Shown here: piece after piece, positions 1 through 5,658 of the stretch | Layout: each line of letters opens with the position of its first letter | Position numbering within the stretch: position 1 is the stretch's first letter | Assembly (NCBI RefSeq): GCF_943914615.1 | Contig: NZ_CALUCS010000040.1 | Span: 1-6,624 of the forward strand | From: an uncultured Corynebacterium sp. | Lineage (GTDB): Bacteria; Actinomycetota; Actinomycetes; Mycobacteriales; Mycobacteriaceae | Length of the DNA stretch: 6,624 nucleotides | Reading direction: 5' to 3' | Notes under the pieces: model-generated | Databases searched by the model: none | What the model saw: the letters and a program-made list of their open reading frames with translations, nothing else | What the model was told of the DNA's origin: nothing | Made by a program: the position numbers and the translations under genes

Positions 1-1
1 C

Positions 2-799
2 GAGATCACCCCGGGTAACTTCATCTTCCGCACCCGCGAGTTCGAGCAGATGGAGATGGAGTTCTTCGTCAAGCCGGGCGAGGACGAAGAGTGGCACCAG
101 TACTGGATCGATGACCGCCACCAGTGGTACATCGATCTGGGTATTAACCCCGATAACCTGCGCCTTTACGAGCACCCACAGGAGAAGCTGTCCCACTACT
201 CCAAGCGCACCGTCGACGTGGAGTATGCCTTCCACTTCAATGGCTCCAAGTGGGGCGAGCTTGAGGGTGTGGCTAACCGCACCGACTATGACCTGCGCGT
301 TCACTCTGAGGGTTCGGGCGAGGACCTCAGCTACTACGACCAGGCTGCGGACGAGCGTTGGATCCCGTACACCATTGAGCCCGCCGCCGGCCTTGGCCGT
401 GCGATGATGGCCTTCCTTGTTGACGCCTACACGGAAGAAGAAGTACCGAATGCGAAGGGTGGCACGGACACCCGCACTGTGCTGAAGCTGGACCGCCGTC
501 TGTCTCCGGTCAAGATCGCGGTTCTGCCTCTATCCAAGAAGGAGACGCTGACGCCGACCGCGGAGAAGATCGCCGACCAGCTGCGCGGCTTCTGGAACGT
601 GGATTACGACACCTCCGGTGCTATCGGCCGCCGCTACCGTCGCCAGGACGAGATCGGTACGCCGTTCTGCGTGACTGTTGACTTCGACACCCTCGAGGAC
701 AATGCCGTGACCGTCCGCGAGCGCGACACTATGGAGCAGGAGCGCATCAAGATCGAGGATCTGCAGAGCTACTTCGCTGAACGACTGGCGGGCTGCTAA
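2..799 (+). CDS. glyS: Glycyl-tRNA synthetase, C-terminal part (5' end outside window)
   Basis: This is the 3' portion of a class II glycyl-tRNA synthetase of the single-chain, dimeric (eukaryote/archaea-like) type. The enzyme activates glycine with ATP and loads it onto tRNA-Gly in the cytoplasm. The frame is open from base 2, so 265 residues are visible; the full family length is about 460. Seen in sequence: the catalytic-core stretch around REFEQMEMEFFVKPGEDEEW near the start; the YDLRVHSEGSGEDL region; a class II motif 3 (IEPAAGLGRAMMAFLVDAY, about bases 374-430) with its conserved arginine; and then, from about RLSPVKIAVLPL, the C-terminal anticodon-binding domain, containing GAIGRRYRRQDEIGTPFCVTVD. 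The C-terminus appears complete and ends in TAA at 797-799. The next gene begins 2 bp downstream, so the two are probably co-transcribed. The promoter and N-terminus lie outside the window. Identification is very secure. Confidence 0.96.
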   Translation, partial: EITPGNFIFRTREFEQMEMEFFVKPGEDEEWHQYWIDDRHQWYIDLGINPDNLRLYEHPQEKLSHYSKRTVDVEYAFHFNGSKWGELEGVANRTDYDLRVHSEGSGEDLSYYDQAADERWIPYTIEPAAGLGRAMMAFLVDAYTEEEVPNAKGGTDTRTVLKLDRRLSPVKIAVLPLSKKETLTPTAEKIADQLRGFWNVDYDTSGAIGRRYRRQDEIGTPFCVTVDFDTLEDNAVTVRERDTMEQERIKIEDLQSYFAERLAGC

Positions 800-801
800 G
801 C

Positions 802-1425
802 ATGTCGAGTGACATTCGCTGGGGCCTGCCGAGTGACGGACACACGTTCCCCATCTACGAAGGTCCCAGCAATGACCTCGTGAAGGTGGCGGAGTTCGCC
901 GACGAGCGCGGCGTCACCAACATCCGCTTCGGTGGCGACACGTGGCAGCTGAGCGGCCCCGACGACGCCAGCGCCAATAGTGGCGCCCCGGCTACCGACG
1001 ATGCCACTGACGGTGAGTCGCGCGGCGGTGGCGTCACAACGAATGGCAGCACCGCGTCGGCGACGACCCAGACGGGCACCTGGACGGTGACCGGCAACGG
1101 CAAGAGCTTCGGCAAATCGGACCGTTACGAGGTGCAGGCCGACCGGCACCACGTAACGATCATCGCGGAGACCAAGAAGAACTTCGTGCTCGACATCGAC
1201 GGCGAGAAGGTGGGGCAGTTCACCAGCGAGAACCGCGGCCTGCGGAACCTGCACGTGGAGTTCGAAGGCGAGGGGGAGAAGCTGCCGATCGACGTGCGTG
1301 TGTTTATTTCCTGGGCGGCGCGGCTGTGCATGGAGGCGCGGATGATCAGCTCTTCCTGGGCGGTCACCATCGCACTGCTGTTGTGCATCCCGATCGTGGT
1401 GCTCTACTGGATCGGGTTTATCTAA
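802..1425 (+). CDS. Hypothetical protein with C-terminal membrane helix, downstream of glyS
   Basis: A 207-residue protein that I do not recognise as a named family. Residues 1-50 contain WGLPSDGHTFPIYEG and IRFGGDTWQL. Residues 51-92 are a low-complexity linker rich in Asp, Ala, Ser, Thr and Gly. Residues 93-170 look beta-strand rich (GTWTVTGNGKSFGKSDRYEV, FVLDIDGEKVGQF). Residues 187-206 (VTIALLLCIPIVVLYWIGF) form a single hydrophobic helix at the C-terminus. No N-terminal signal peptide is visible, so a tail-anchored topology with the N-terminal part in the cytoplasm is likely; this is inferred. The two folded parts both resemble short beta-hairpin segments on either side of the linker, but I cannot show homology. 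ATG at 802 lies 2 bp after the glyS stop and has only a weak G-rich Shine-Dalgarno (GGCGGG near 787-792), which suggests translational coupling to glyS. Confidence 0.82.
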   Translation: MSSDIRWGLPSDGHTFPIYEGPSNDLVKVAEFADERGVTNIRFGGDTWQLSGPDDASANSGAPATDDATDGESRGGGVTTNGSTASATTQTGTWTVTGNGKSFGKSDRYEVQADRHHVTIIAETKKNFVLDIDGEKVGQFTSENRGLRNLHVEFEGEGEKLPIDVRVFISWAARLCMEARMISSSWAVTIALLLCIPIVVLYWIGFI

Positions 1426-1460
1426 AACGCCGGATTGGGGTTAGCTAGGGAGCCGGGCTT

Positions 1461-1499
1461 GGTTTGACCAAAACTGCATGTCGAGGGTTTGCCCAAACT
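1461..1499. repeat. Pair of imperfect direct repeats GGTTTGNCCAAA(A)CT
   Basis: GGTTTGACCAAAACT (1461-1475) and GGTTTGCCCAAACT (1486-1499) start 25 bp apart. Each copy is also partly palindromic: TTGGT-TTG-ACCAA in the first, GTTTG-CC-CAAAC in the second. Two similar sites roughly two helical turns apart upstream of a transporter gene could be an operator for a dimeric regulator. The regulator is not identifiable from sequence, and the repeat could be chance. Confidence 0.4.
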
Positions 1500-1526
1500 A
1501 AATAGGTAGCAAGATTTCAACCCTCG
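1482..1526. repeat. 8-bp inverted repeat in pit leader
   Basis: CGAGGGTT (1482-1489) is the exact reverse complement of AACCCTCG (1519-1526), with 29 nt between. The left arm overlaps the second GGTTTG direct repeat. It could form a stem in a leader RNA or be two half-sites. There is no T-run after it, so it is not a terminator. Confidence 0.35.
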
Positions 1527-1569
1527 TTAACCTCGTGTTCATTATTAAAACCCGTTCTTTTTACCTCCA

Positions 1570-1592
1570 TCAGACAAGGTGTTTCTGTCTGA
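1570..1592. repeat. 7-bp inverted repeat just upstream of pit ribosome binding site
   Basis: TCAGACA (1570-1576) and TGTCTGA (1586-1592) are perfect inverted copies separated by 9 nt, ending 15 nt before GGAGG. The position fits either an operator overlapping the transcription start or a 5'-UTR hairpin. No T-run follows. Confidence 0.4.
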
Positions 1593-1606
1593 CATCTTGA
1601 CGTTTT

Positions 1607-1618
1607 GGAGGAATCTTG
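1607..1618 (+). promoter_or_regulatory. Ribosome binding site and TTG start of pit
   Basis: GGAGG at 1607-1611 lies 4 nt before the TTG at 1616-1618. This is the only strong Shine-Dalgarno in the region and decides the rare TTG start. The spacing is slightly short. The start codon sits inside a small palindrome, TTGTC-GAC-GACAA (1616-1628). Confidence 0.65.
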
Positions 1619-3241
1619 TCGACGACAACCGAAACGGCCGCGCCATCGTCGGCCACGGGCATCACCCCTGTGCCCGAAAACGAGAATAATACCTGGTGGC
1701 ACCTATTCTTCGGTGGCCTCATGGCCGTCACCCTGGTTACCTTCAGCCTGTGGGCGCACGACTACGTCGGTGACAACGCCAGCCTGATCGTGCTGCTGAC
1801 CACCATCATCTTCGCCGTGTTTATGGCGTTCAACATCGGTGGTAACGACGTCGCGAACTCCTTCGGTACCTCCGTGGGCGCCGGGACGCTGAGCATGAAG
1901 CAGGCCCTGGTTGTGGCCGCTATCTTCGAGGTTTCCGGTGCTGTGCTGGCTGGTGGCGAGGTTACGGATACGGTCCGTTCCGGCATTGTTGACCTGGGCG
2001 CCATCGACAACCTCGAGCCGATGAACTTCGCCTACATCATGATGGCCTCCCTGCTGGGCGCGGCTGTGTGGCTGCTGTTGGCGACCCGCATGGGTTGGCC
2101 AGTGTCCACCACGCACTCCATCGTGGGCGGTATCGTGGGTGCGGCTCTGACCGTCGGTTTCATCACTGGCACTGGTGGCTGGTCCATGGTCCAGTGGGAC
2201 GCGGTTGGCAAGATCGCCATCTCCTGGGTTCTGTCTCCGGCGCTGGGTGGCATCGTTGCATACCTTCTGTATGGCGCGATTAAGCGCGGGATTCTGGTCT
2301 ACAACGAGCTGGCAGATCAGCGCCTCGATGAGATCAAGAAGGAAAAGAAGGAGCTGAACATTCAGCACAAGATCGCCTTCGGTCAGCTCAGTGAGGAAGA
2401 GCAGCTGGCTCTGACCGATGCGATGATCCGCGACTCGACCACGATGCGCGAGCATGACTTCACTGAGGAGGACCTGGAATCCGACTACTACAAGAAGCTG
2501 CACCGCATCAACAAGTCCGTCGACGAGGTTGAGGCGCACCATGCCCTGGATACCTGGGTGCCGCTGCTGGCCGCAGGTGGTTCCATCATCATCTCCGCGA
2601 TGCTGCTGTTCAAGGGTCTGAAGAACATGAACCTGGAGCTGTCCAGCCTGGGCAACTTCCTGATCATGGGCATGGTGGCAGCTGTTGTTTGGATGGCTGT
2701 GTACATCTTCTCCCGCACCCTGAAGAAGCAGGCTCTGAACCGTTCGACCTTCCTGCTGTTTAGCTGGATGCAGGTATTCACGGCATCTGCTTTCGCATTC
2801 AGCCACGGCTCCAACGACATCGCTAACGCGCTTGGACCGTTCGTTGCAGTGCTGGATGTGTTGAAGACGAACTCCATCTCTGAGGAATCCAGCGTGGCCC
2901 TGCCGGTCATGGTCGCCATGGGCGTTGCCTTGATCGCTGGCCTGTGGTTCATTGGCCGCTTCGTTATCCGCACCGTTGGCTCCGGCCTGACCAAGATGCA
3001 CCCGGCCTCCGGCTTCGCTGCAGAGCTGTCCGCAGCTGCCGTGGTTATGGGCGCTTCCGTGCTGGGTCTGCCGGTTTCCTCCACCCACATTCTGATCGGT
3101 GCTGTTCTGGGCGTTGGCCTGGTTAACAAGGATGCTAACTGGGGCCTGATGAAGCCCATCGCCCTGGCTTGGGTTATCACCCTGCCGGCCGCTGCGGTCA
3201 TCGCAGGTGGTACGGTCTCCGTGCTGCGCGTGGTCTTCTAA
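1616..3241 (+). CDS. pit: PiT-family inorganic phosphate transporter
   Basis: A 541-residue inner-membrane symporter of the PiT (PHO4) family, which takes up phosphate, often as a metal-phosphate complex, driven by a cation gradient. Both halves of the family's inverted duplication are visible. The N-terminal half has FNIGGNDVANSFGTSVG (residues 72-88) and WPVSTTHSIVGGIVG (161-175). The C-terminal half has FSHGSNDIANALGPFVAV (395-412) and LPVSSTHILIGAVLGVG (485-501). The paired GxNDxAN motifs are the family's substrate-binding signatures, and both are intact. Between the halves, residues about 228-310 form a long charged cytoplasmic loop (DQRLDEIKKEKKELN, LTEEDLE-like acidic stretches) with several predicted helices. 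Residues 1-27 are hydrophilic, followed by about ten or more hydrophobic segments. The TTG start is chosen because GGAGG lies 4 nt upstream. The gene is bounded downstream by a strong terminator and is probably monocistronic. Regulation by phosphate is plausible for the family but not shown by any site I can name. Confidence 0.95.
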   Translation: MSTTTETAAPSSATGITPVPENENNTWWHLFFGGLMAVTLVTFSLWAHDYVGDNASLIVLLTTIIFAVFMAFNIGGNDVANSFGTSVGAGTLSMKQALVVAAIFEVSGAVLAGGEVTDTVRSGIVDLGAIDNLEPMNFAYIMMASLLGAAVWLLLATRMGWPVSTTHSIVGGIVGAALTVGFITGTGGWSMVQWDAVGKIAISWVLSPALGGIVAYLLYGAIKRGILVYNELADQRLDEIKKEKKELNIQHKIAFGQLSEEEQLALTDAMIRDSTTMREHDFTEEDLESDYYKKLHRINKSVDEVEAHHALDTWVPLLAAGGSIIISAMLLFKGLKNMNLELSSLGNFLIMGMVAAVVWMAVYIFSRTLKKQALNRSTFLLFSWMQVFTASAFAFSHGSNDIANALGPFVAVLDVLKTNSISEESSVALPVMVAMGVALIAGLWFIGRFVIRTVGSGLTKMHPASGFAAELSAAAVVMGASVLGLPVSSTHILIGAVLGVGLVNKDANWGLMKPIALAWVITLPAAAVIAGGTVSVLRVVF

Positions 3242-3273
3242 AGCCAGCTGGCGTGATGTTCTAAAGCTAACTG
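3236..3273 (+). repeat. 15-bp direct repeat spanning the pit stop codon
   Basis: TTCTAAAGCCAGCTG (3236-3250, containing the TAA stop) recurs as TTCTAAAGCTAACTG (3259-3273), 13 of 15 identical and 23 bp apart. The first copy overlaps a perfect palindrome GCCAGCTGGC (3243-3252). It is probably a small tandem duplication. Confidence 0.5.
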
Positions 3274-3305
3274 CTTGCCGCTTGCTTAGCTCGGCTAGCT
3301 GACTC

Positions 3306-3337
3306 AAGGCGCTCGCCCTTCGGGGCGGGCGCTTTTT
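3306..3337 (+). terminator. Rho-independent terminator of pit
   Basis: Arms GCGCTCGCCC (3309-3318) and GGGCGGGCGC (3323-3332) pair over 10 bp, with one G-U, around a UUCG tetraloop (3319-3322). Five Ts follow (3333-3337). AAG at 3306-3308 can extend the stem into the T-run. It lies 65 bp after the pit stop. It reads only on the plus strand, since no T-run lies on the other side. Confidence 0.93.
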
Positions 3338-3348
3338 GCTGTGGGGCT

Positions 3349-3413
3349 GAAAGCGGCGAGGTCTTCTGACTTGGTGGTTTGAAGGCGGCGAGGTCTTCTG
3401 GCTTGGTGGGTTT
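3349..3413. repeat. Tandem duplication of 32/33 bp
   Basis: Copy 1 (3349-3380) and copy 2 (3381-3413) share GCGGCGAGGTCTTCTG and CTTGGTGG and end in TTT. They differ by two A-to-G changes and one inserted G. A further GAAGGG at 3414-3419 looks like the start of a third unit. No reading frame or hairpin explains it; replication slippage is the likely origin. Confidence 0.8.
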
Positions 3414-3432
3414 GAAGGGCTGAGCTGGGCGC

Positions 3433-3558
3433 AAATGTCGTTAAAGTGGGAATCTATAAAATTGAACCCGGGTTCCGATTTCTCAGTAACTCGCTGACCT
3501 GCGGTTTTGCATATGTGGAAATAGTTTCCAATAACGTATTCCCACTTTAACGACATTT
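3433..3558. mobile_element. 126-bp element with perfect 21-bp terminal inverted repeats (MITE-like)
   Basis: Bases 3433-3453 (beginning AAATGTCGTT, ending GTGGGAAT) are the exact reverse complement of 3538-3558, enclosing 84 bp. The inside is AT-richer than the flanks and has two further perfect inverted repeats: GAACCCGGGTTC (3464-3475) and TGGAAA-TAG-TTTCCA (3516-3530). Size, long exact terminal repeats, no transposase and a position between convergent genes all fit a miniature inverted-repeat transposable element or a similar dispersed repeat. I see no convincing target-site duplication: the flanks are GGGCGC on the left and AGCGAC on the right. It could also act as a folded RNA at the 3' end of TPM-gene transcripts. 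Mobility is inferred, not shown. Confidence 0.55.
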
Positions 3559-3580
3559 AGCGACATTCAGCGGAATTCAG
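3551..3580. repeat. Three tandem 10-bp units at the edge of the inverted-repeat element
   Basis: CGACATTTAG (3551-3560), CGACATTCAG (3561-3570) and CGGAATTCAG (3571-3580) follow without gaps. The first unit overlaps the outer end of the right 21-bp arm, so the array seems to grow out of that terminus. Confidence 0.65.
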
Positions 3581-3602
3581 GGGCCTAAGCCCAGCGCCCC
3601 CA

Positions 3603-3641
3603 GCTAGAAGCTAGAGGAGACTCGGCTAGAAGCTGGAGGAG
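3603..3641. repeat. 17-bp direct repeat spanning the TPM gene stop codon
   Basis: GCTAGAAGCTAGAGGAG (3603-3619) and GCTAGAAGCTGGAGGAG (3625-3641) match at 16 of 17 positions, 22 bp apart. The second copy encodes the C-terminal Ser-Ser-Ser-Phe and stop of the minus-strand gene; the first is a non-coding echo just beyond it. Confidence 0.7.
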
Positions 3642-5620
3642 CCGCTGCCGCCAAAGTCTCCGCCACCGCCGAAGCCGCCACCAAAGCCGCCACCGCCGAA
3701 GCCGCCCCCAAAGCCACCAAAGCCACCGTTGCCGCTCAGCAGCGAGCCCAGCACCATGCCTGTCACAAAGTTGCCGCCGCCACTACCGCCGAACCCGCCG
3801 TAGCCGCTGTTGCGTCGGTTGAAGTCATCAATGTCCTTGCGCGCCTGCGAAGTAGCCTGCTGCGCCAGCTGGCTAGCTCGCTGGGCTGCCCGCAGTGCCC
3901 GTTTCGGATCCTCCGTCCGCAGCTGCACAGCCTCATCCAGGGCAGCTCGCCCGGCCTGCGCTGCCGTGCGCGTATCCACGCCGATGATCCGCCGGCGGTT
4001 CTTAATCAGATCCTCCACGGCCTCCAACCGCTGTGCTGCATCCAGGACCGTCCGGTCCACCATGTCCACGGTGCGGGCGAAGTCGCTGGCCTTGCCGCGC
4101 GCTTCGTCCAGCTCAATGTCCAGCGCACCGTCGGCCTCTAGCAACTGGGAGTAGCTGCCCAGCGGATCCGCAGAACCTTCCTTCCGCGCCTTCTCCAGCG
4201 CCTCGCGGGCCTGCTCCACGGCCTTGTATAGAGCCTCCCTATCCAGGTCCGCCCCGGACTTATCCAACTGCCCGGCTTCCGTAATCTCCTCTTCCACCTC
4301 AGTGATCAGCGCGGGCAGGTTGGACTGCGCCGACCGCAGGTGCTCCTCTGCACGCTCCACGGCCAGCAGCTGCGAATCTGCCTGCTGCAGTGCCATGCGT
4401 GCCGCACCCAGCGCGTCGATTAGCCCGCCTTGCTGCCCGGCTGGCTTGTCCAGCAGTCCGCGTGCGGAGTCCAGGGCCTTCTCAGCTTCCGCCAGCTCGT
4501 CTTCGGCAACGTCCGGGTTATGGCGCACGGATTCCAGCAATGCCGGGTCCACGCGCGTTTCTGCATCGCTGAGGATATCCCGCGCATTTGGAATGCGGTT
4601 ATGCAGGCTGATGCTGGTCTGGCGGAGCTTCTCCACCAGCTGGGGTGCGTCCATCAGCTTCTGGCGCAGTTCGGCAAAGCGGGCGGCCTGCCCGTCCAGG
4701 TTGTCGTCTGCCTGCCCACAGGTAGACACAATCTCGATCAGCAGGTCGCGCTGCTCCGGCTCAGTTGTCACCAGTCCAGAGCGCAGCCGCTCGTTCATGC
4801 TATAAGCCTTGTTCAGCGTCGAGCGGCTGTGCTGCAGCGCCTTAGCCAGGTCGCGGGTGCGTTCTTCGCCGAACTCTCCACGCGCGACGGCCAGCTCTTC
4901 ATCGCCCTTGCGGATGGATTCGTCTGTGCTGTGCAGCTCCTCATCCGCCAGTTCGCGCAGCACCTCGGTGGGCTGCTTGTACAGGTCGTCGATGTTGCCC
5001 GGGTCGATCTCGCGGGCTGTCTCCAGTTGCTGCGCGTGGGTCTTCTTCCGGTTGCGGCGGGACCACGCAAAGGCACCGGCACCCGCGCCAACCACTCCGA
5101 CGGCTCCGGCGCCCATCCATACCTTTGATGCCGTGGAGGTCTTGCCCGCCAGCTTGTCCGCCGCGGCCTGCGCGCCCCCGGCCCAGTCGTCGTCGGCGAA
5201 GTGGTCCCGCGCCGCGTCCTGCAGTTTCTCTGCCTCGCTCGTCTTTACCTTGTCCCCGGCGGCGTAGCCAATCTGCCGCGTTTCGGTGGCCACTGCCAGC
5301 ACAATTACGTTATCGGTGCCGTCCTGGTCCCGTAGCTGCTCGGCCATTGCATTGATGCTGTCTGCCGCAGTCGGGACGAAGACGATGTAGAGCTTCTTGC
5401 CGGATTCTTTGGTTGCTTCTTTTAATGACGCCGTAATGTCCGCTTTTTCCTGTTCAGATAACACCCCGGACTTGTCGACGAGCTGGGATGTCAGCTGTAC
5501 CTCGCTGGTGGCGGTAGCGGCTGGGGCCGAGGGGGCGTCAATAAGAAAAGAGCCAAATCCGAGTACGGCGCCGGCGGCTAGAATTGCCAGGAAGCGAGTG
5601 GTGGAAAAAGTCGGTTTCAT
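3626..5620 (-). CDS. TPM-domain membrane protein with helical central region and Gly-rich tail
   Basis: A 664-residue envelope protein, numbered from the ATG at 5620. Residues about 7-32 (TRFLAILAAGAVLGFGSFL, then APSAPAATA) form a signal peptide or anchor. Residues about 42-157 are a TPM domain (VDKSGVLSEQEKADI, IGYAAGDKV, DDDWAGGAQAAADKL). Residues 166-186 are a membrane helix rich in Gly and Ala, followed by the stop-transfer cluster RRNRKK. About 400 residues of charged, Ala/Glu/Leu-rich sequence come next, probably helical or coiled coil and cytoplasmic. The final 60 residues are GGFGGG-type repeats ending in GSGSSSF. TPM domains occur in Psb32- and YgcG-like proteins; the exact role here is unknown. 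GTG at 5629 would add three residues but has no Shine-Dalgarno, whereas AAGGTGG (5626-5632) is 5 nt from the ATG, so I prefer the ATG. The gene is divergent from the YdcF-like gene. As I recall, a similar large protein sits next to dgt in mycobacteria. Confidence 0.88.
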   Translation of the reverse strand: MKPTFSTTRFLAILAAGAVLGFGSFLIDAPSAPAATATSEVQLTSQLVDKSGVLSEQEKADITASLKEATKESGKKLYIVFVPTAADSINAMAEQLRDQDGTDNVIVLAVATETRQIGYAAGDKVKTSEAEKLQDAARDHFADDDWAGGAQAAADKLAGKTSTASKVWMGAGAVGVVGAGAGAFAWSRRNRKKTHAQQLETAREIDPGNIDDLYKQPTEVLRELADEELHSTDESIRKGDEELAVARGEFGEERTRDLAKALQHSRSTLNKAYSMNERLRSGLVTTEPEQRDLLIEIVSTCGQADDNLDGQAARFAELRQKLMDAPQLVEKLRQTSISLHNRIPNARDILSDAETRVDPALLESVRHNPDVAEDELAEAEKALDSARGLLDKPAGQQGGLIDALGAARMALQQADSQLLAVERAEEHLRSAQSNLPALITEVEEEITEAGQLDKSGADLDREALYKAVEQAREALEKARKEGSADPLGSYSQLLEADGALDIELDEARGKASDFARTVDMVDRTVLDAAQRLEAVEDLIKNRRRIIGVDTRTAAQAGRAALDEAVQLRTEDPKRALRAAQRASQLAQQATSQARKDIDDFNRRNSGYGGFGGSGGGNFVTGMVLGSLLSGNGGFGGFGGGFGGGGFGGGFGGGGDFGGSGSSSF

Positions 5621-5658
5621 ACAGCCCACCTTAACGAAAAGTACAGGGGAAACCGCGT
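5621..5658. promoter_or_regulatory. 38-bp divergent spacer with two opposed ribosome binding sites
   Basis: AAGGTGG on the minus strand (5626-5632) serves the TPM gene, and AGGGGA on the plus strand (5645-5650) serves the YdcF-like gene. The spacer is too short for two complete promoters, so each promoter must reach into the opposite gene's 5' end. A weak minus-strand -10-like TACTTT lies at 5638-5643, with no matching -35. Confidence 0.5.

Larger units (their letters stand above)
1426..1615 (+). promoter_or_regulatory. Leader / probable promoter region of pit
   Basis: A 190-bp gap between the glyS-linked gene and pit. It is more AT-rich than its flanks, especially 1497-1563, as expected of a promoter region. 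No -10/-35 pair stands out well enough to assign; the best weak candidate is TTCAAC (1516-1521) with an AT-rich stretch at 1541-1550. It holds several short direct and inverted repeats, listed separately. I see no rho-independent terminator for the upstream gene, so some read-through into pit is possible. Confidence 0.4.
3242..3625. other. Convergent intergenic region (384 bp), repeat-rich, no gene
   Basis: This region lies between the stops of pit (+) and the TPM gene (-). I see no credible coding region. It holds, in order: an inverted repeat AGCTAA (3265-3270) / TTAGCT (3286-3291); the pit terminator; a 32/33-bp tandem duplication; a 126-bp inverted-repeat element; a triple 10-bp repeat; a short hairpin GGGC-CTAA-GCCC (3581-3592) without a T-run; and a 17-bp direct repeat reaching the TPM stop codon. 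No clear terminator for the TPM gene was found on the minus strand. Confidence 0.8.

Noticed and set aside
1516..1548. TTCAAC with a downstream AT-rich stretch as a sigma-A promoter for pit
   Set aside because: No good -10 hexamer lies at 16-18 bp spacing, so I did not call it as a promoter site and only mention it in the leader entry.
3464..3500. GAACCCGGGTTC followed by CGATTTC, resembling a tRNA T-arm
   Set aside because: No acceptor, D or anticodon arms can be placed around it; it is only a 12-bp palindrome inside the inverted-repeat element.
1703..3556. Very long minus-strand open frame (617 codons) antisense to pit, starting inside the inverted-repeat element
   Set aside because: It mirrors the strongly biased codon use of pit, gives a low-complexity Gln/His/Arg-rich product with no family resemblance, and lies opposite an unmistakable transporter.
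3581..3592. GGGC-CTAA-GCCC as a terminator for the minus-strand TPM gene
   Set aside because: The stem is only 4 bp and no T-run follows on the minus strand.
3629..3790. Short periodic repeats near the TPM gene 3' end, possibly a CRISPR or satellite array
   Set aside because: They are codons of the GGFGGG glycine-rich tail in frame, without distinct spacers.
4224..5128. Several plus-strand frames opposite the TPM gene
   Set aside because: They are shadows of the high-GC coding strand: Ser/Arg/Pro/Ala-rich products, no ribosome binding sites and no recognisable domains.
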